NCBI GenBank assembly: GCA_032209605.1
Contig: JASFXZ010000009.1
Location: 19,827,553 to 19,891,552, forward strand
Length of the DNA: 64,000 bases
Source: Mactromeris polynyma
Taxonomy: Eukaryota; Mollusca; Bivalvia; Venerida; Mactridae
Direction: 5' to 3'
Shown here: positions 61,109 to 64,000 of the stretch, in pieces
Numbering within the stretch: the first letter of the stretch is position 1
How the letters are laid out: the number at the start of each line of letters is the position of its first letter
Notes under the pieces: model-generated
Database searches by the model: none
What the model saw: only the letters and a program-made list of their open reading frames with translations
What the model was told of the DNA's origin: nothing
Translations under genes and position numbers: made by a program

Positions 61109-61131
61109 ATGGCGGCCAAGATGGCCGCCAT
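61109..61131. promoter_or_regulatory. Palindrome of two YY1-like sites
   Basis: ATGGCGGCCA, three bases, TGGCCGCCAT: a perfect 10-base inverted repeat. 'caagatggcggcc' matches the YY1 consensus, and the inverted half is a second core. No gene start is visible nearby. Confidence 0.4.
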
Positions 61132-62179
61132 TTCATGAACCCTTGACTAGTCTAACTGTAACGATTATTTCGATCAAGTGCAAACAGGTGTTGATTTTAA
61201 TGTGTGTGATAATTTATGTACAGATACAGAGCTCTCTAATGAACTGCCGGTCACGGTCACTAAAAGTCACGGTCAAGGTCATTTAAAGGTCATAATGTAA
61301 AAAAATGATAAAAACGTGTTTCTACCCAATGTCGTTTTAATTCATCTTCACAGTTTTGACCGTAGACAAGCAAAAGGTATTTTGCACTACCTACTATCAA
61401 TATGCCGGATAGACTACAAAACTTATTTCATGGTCAAAAATTGAATAATTATATAATTAGAAGGAATTATGTGACACCACATCAATCTCAATTTTCCGCA
61501 GAATACGCGCGTATAGCTTATAAATACATATTTTGCGTTTGGTTGCATGAAATGAGTAAGCACAGTTTCTGTATACATGTATATGTAAATGCTCACAGAC
61601 TAAAAGAAAATCAAGATCAACATTACTATTGAACTGTTGCCCAAGGTCAAGGTTATTACATGTTGAAAATGAAAAACATGTTGAAAATATGTTTTTATCT
61701 TGTTAAAAGTTTAGTAGTATTAGTGTTTCACATGTAAGGCTACAAGTAAGTGTTTTGTCTTAACCTGTGTTCCATGCAGTTTATAACAAAACTTACTTTA
61801 GGGTCCTAATTTGAATAATGGTATAATTCAATGGAATTCCGAGTTACCACCTCTATCTATAGTTTGCATAGAATTTACGAGTATAGCCAATGAATGCATC
61901 TTCTGCGTTTGTTAAAGCTCACATTCTATATGTACAGGTGAATGTATTTGCAGCTCATTGACTAAAATGAAGTCAAAGTTACCAGCCAAGGGCATGGGTC
62001 AAGGTCATTTGAGGTCAAATCAATAAAAACATTAAATGGTGTCTTCTTTCATTACAAACAATAATGAACTGAAGTGATTAGTATTTGATTCTAAATATGA
62101 TACCGAATCTAGTCTTATCATTTTATTTAGTTGACAAAACAAAATATTATCAATGCATACACGACTAGTTTGTTTGGGT

Positions 62180-63080
62180 AATTTTTGTGTCCCCACTTTG
62201 AAAGGAGGCATATAGATTTGCCCTTTTGCGTCTGTCACAAAATCTTGTTTCGCAAATATCTCCAAAAGGATATGAGCCAGTTTCACAAAACCTTACAGGA
62301 ATTTTAACCAGAATGTGAAGTTGTACACTTGGGATTTTGTTAGTGGCTGTACCCAGTAAGTGTAGAGTCATGACCCTTGATTTTGTGAAATTATGTCATC
62401 ATGAGCATGCGATTTTGTGTCGCACATATTTAAAGCAAGTATGAGAGCCAGAGTCATGTAACTTGACAGGAATGTTAACCATCATTATTCGAAGTTGTGA
62501 ACTTTGGGTATATAGCTTGAGGCTGTTTCCAGTAATAATAGAGTGACAGCCCTTGAATTACTTAAATTACATAAACAAAGCATGGACGCTTGTGTCACAG
62601 CTATTGAGATGGGTATATGAGCCATAGACCTGAAATTTAAGAGCAATGTAAACCAGCATATGAGGTTGTGCATCTGGGGTTTTGTGTGTGGATGTGTCCA
62701 GCAGCAGAGTTATGACCCTTGACATAATTCAAATTAGGCATTTAGTATAACACTTATCTCAAAATGTATTTGATTCTCAGTATCAAACCTTCACAAAAAT
62801 ATAATTCAACATATGAAGTTTTGCACCTGGGGTCAAGATTAAGGCCACTATTACTAAAAATAGAAAAACAGGTTTTTACTTAAGATATTCAGTTCAAATT
62901 AACGTAAAGTGATAAAATAGTATATGTAGGTATAACTTGTTTTAACTTGCATTACAAATAACTGAAAATGAATTGCAGTTACGGCCATCAAACTTTCCTG
63001 GATTGTTTATGAGCATGTGAAGTTGTGCGCCTGGTAATTCTGATGCCCTTGCTTTTGTGACAAAGTCGGGAAGTGGGTGC
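62180..63080 (+). repeat. Diverged tandem repeat, about 150-bp units
   Basis: 'tatgagcca', 'acaggaat.ttaacca', 'gaagttgtg.ac.t.gggt' and 'agagt.atgacccttga' recur in order about five times. A molluscan-type dispersed repeat, not coding. Confidence 0.7.
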
Positions 63081-63628
63081 TTTTGTGTCATATGGACACT
63101 TTTCTAGTTTATTAATGCAATACAAACGGAACACAAATCAGAATCATAATGTCATATAATAACATGAATATTCATCATTCAAATAACCTGACATTACAGT
63201 GTATCTTCAAAAATACAGGTATTGATACAAGAACAAACAACGGGTATATGATTATTATCTACACAATTATTATGCATGTACATGTAACAACATCTGGTAG
63301 ACATGAACAGTTTTGTACATTATTTGTGGTATACAATCAGTACTCAACACAATGGAAAAGTTTGATTGCTTCAAAATTCGATTTTGTTTCAACCACCAAC
63401 AACTAAATCCAAGAAAACCATTGTCCCACGAATGATACCGGTTCTGCAGTTACTGTAAACACAAAGTACAACCAGATTCCTGTTCTATAATTGTATTGTA
63501 TATATCCGGGAAGTATGACATTTTTACATACAATGCTCAGTAAATTGTTCCTACATTTATAATTATTGCAGCATGAAATCCCATTTTACCTGCAAAGAGA
63601 CCTACTGGTAGGACAATATTTGCACCCT

Positions 63629-64000
63629 CATGTCGTAGCCATGCTGTATGGAACACTCCTGCATGTATGTGTTGGCACTATTGGTCCGCCATCATTATCT
63701 GTATATCCATGCAAAAGGGGAACATGTTCGGATGCTTCACTCAGCTCCATACAATGTATTTGTGATATTTAGTTGCACGACTTGTTGGTAAAAGGCATTG
63801 TATGTCCATTGCCTTTTCCACGTGATGAAGTGTGTAATGAAGCTCAAACATCTTTCACGTCGGCAGTTTGGCTTGATAACAAGGACCAAGTACTCCTCCG
63901 CTTTTATAAACACATCTTCTGGAGTGTTGGCTTGTGTATGGCCAAAGTCTGTCAATATTTCTTCTAAGTGAGCCTTTAAGGCAGACAATTTAGTACCAAC
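63629..64000 (-). pseudogene. Frameshifted fragment of a multicopy invertebrate element ORF
   Basis: Three frames give consecutive pieces. First VGTKLSALKAHLEEILTDFG to KAEEYLVLVIKPNC from the window edge; then FELHYTLHHVEKAMDIQ and LLPTSRATKYH in another frame, ending in a stop; then HGYTDNDGGPIVPTHTCRSV in the third. The order FD.LRY, LPPTS..., GY..NDG.LVP..T is one I know from a repeated, uncharacterised ORF in mollusc and cnidarian genomes, often with a Cys-rich end. At least two frameshifts, so not functional as it stands. The upstream part lies outside the window. Confidence 0.6.

Larger units (their letters stand above)
57385..63628. other. Upstream of TMEM106, no gene recognised
   Basis: About 6.2 kb. 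Holds the TMEM106 promoter, a C-run at 57915-57932, lone CACGGACC tips near 57586 and 58622, a CAGT tip at 58924, a palindrome at 61109 and tandem repeats at 62180. The open frames here are short and match nothing I know. Confidence 0.6.

Overview
The window is animal nuclear DNA, AT-rich, with small exons, long introns and dense short transposable elements. Protein similarity and the repeats point to a mollusc, most likely a bivalve. The repeats include tRNA-derived SINEs with a tail of the 'actgaaatactgttgaaaa' type and a dispersed repeat starting with an 'agggccatggtggccct' hairpin. I recognise both as common in bivalve genomes, but I cannot name the species. I found no bacterial or viral gene set.

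Three real genes can be built exon by exon. (1) MLH1, minus strand, starts at 13797 and runs off the left edge. Seven exons (677 coding bases) give residues 1 to 225 plus two bases of codon 226, covering the N-terminal GHKL ATPase. (2) CFAP221/PCDP1, plus strand, 17813 to 39726, is complete: 22 coding exons including a candidate 9-base microexon, 910 residues, a cilium central-pair protein. (3) A TMEM106-family gene, minus strand, 57384 down to 47856, has six confident exons giving about 285 residues: a type II lysosomal/endosomal membrane protein. MLH1 and CFAP221 are head to head across about 4 kb. CFAP221 and TMEM106 are tail to tail across about 8 kb. At the right edge, 63629 to 64000, is a frameshifted fragment of a multicopy invertebrate element ORF.

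The introns and intergenic DNA are a mosaic of small mobile elements. At least eight copies, in several sequence families, begin CAGT and end ACTG and mostly sit next to TA, which is the layout of pogo/Tigger-type (Tc1/mariner) miniature elements. Another family has CACGGACC...GGTCCGTG ends with 7-base target duplications. It includes a 2.9 kb copy in the last TMEM106 intron and, nested inside that, a 32-base copy that is only two terminal-repeat tips. There is also a 1.25 kb terminal-inverted-repeat element between MLH1 and CFAP221, a 17-base minisatellite of about 35 copies grown from an element's subterminal sequence in an MLH1 intron, and a 40-base tandem array in a CFAP221 intron.

The genes serve unrelated functions (mismatch repair, ciliary motility, lysosome), so no operon-like or co-working system is visible. 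The most unusual material is the transposable-element architecture, the CFAP221 microexon, and a short conserved stretch that appears to be missing from the TMEM106 model.
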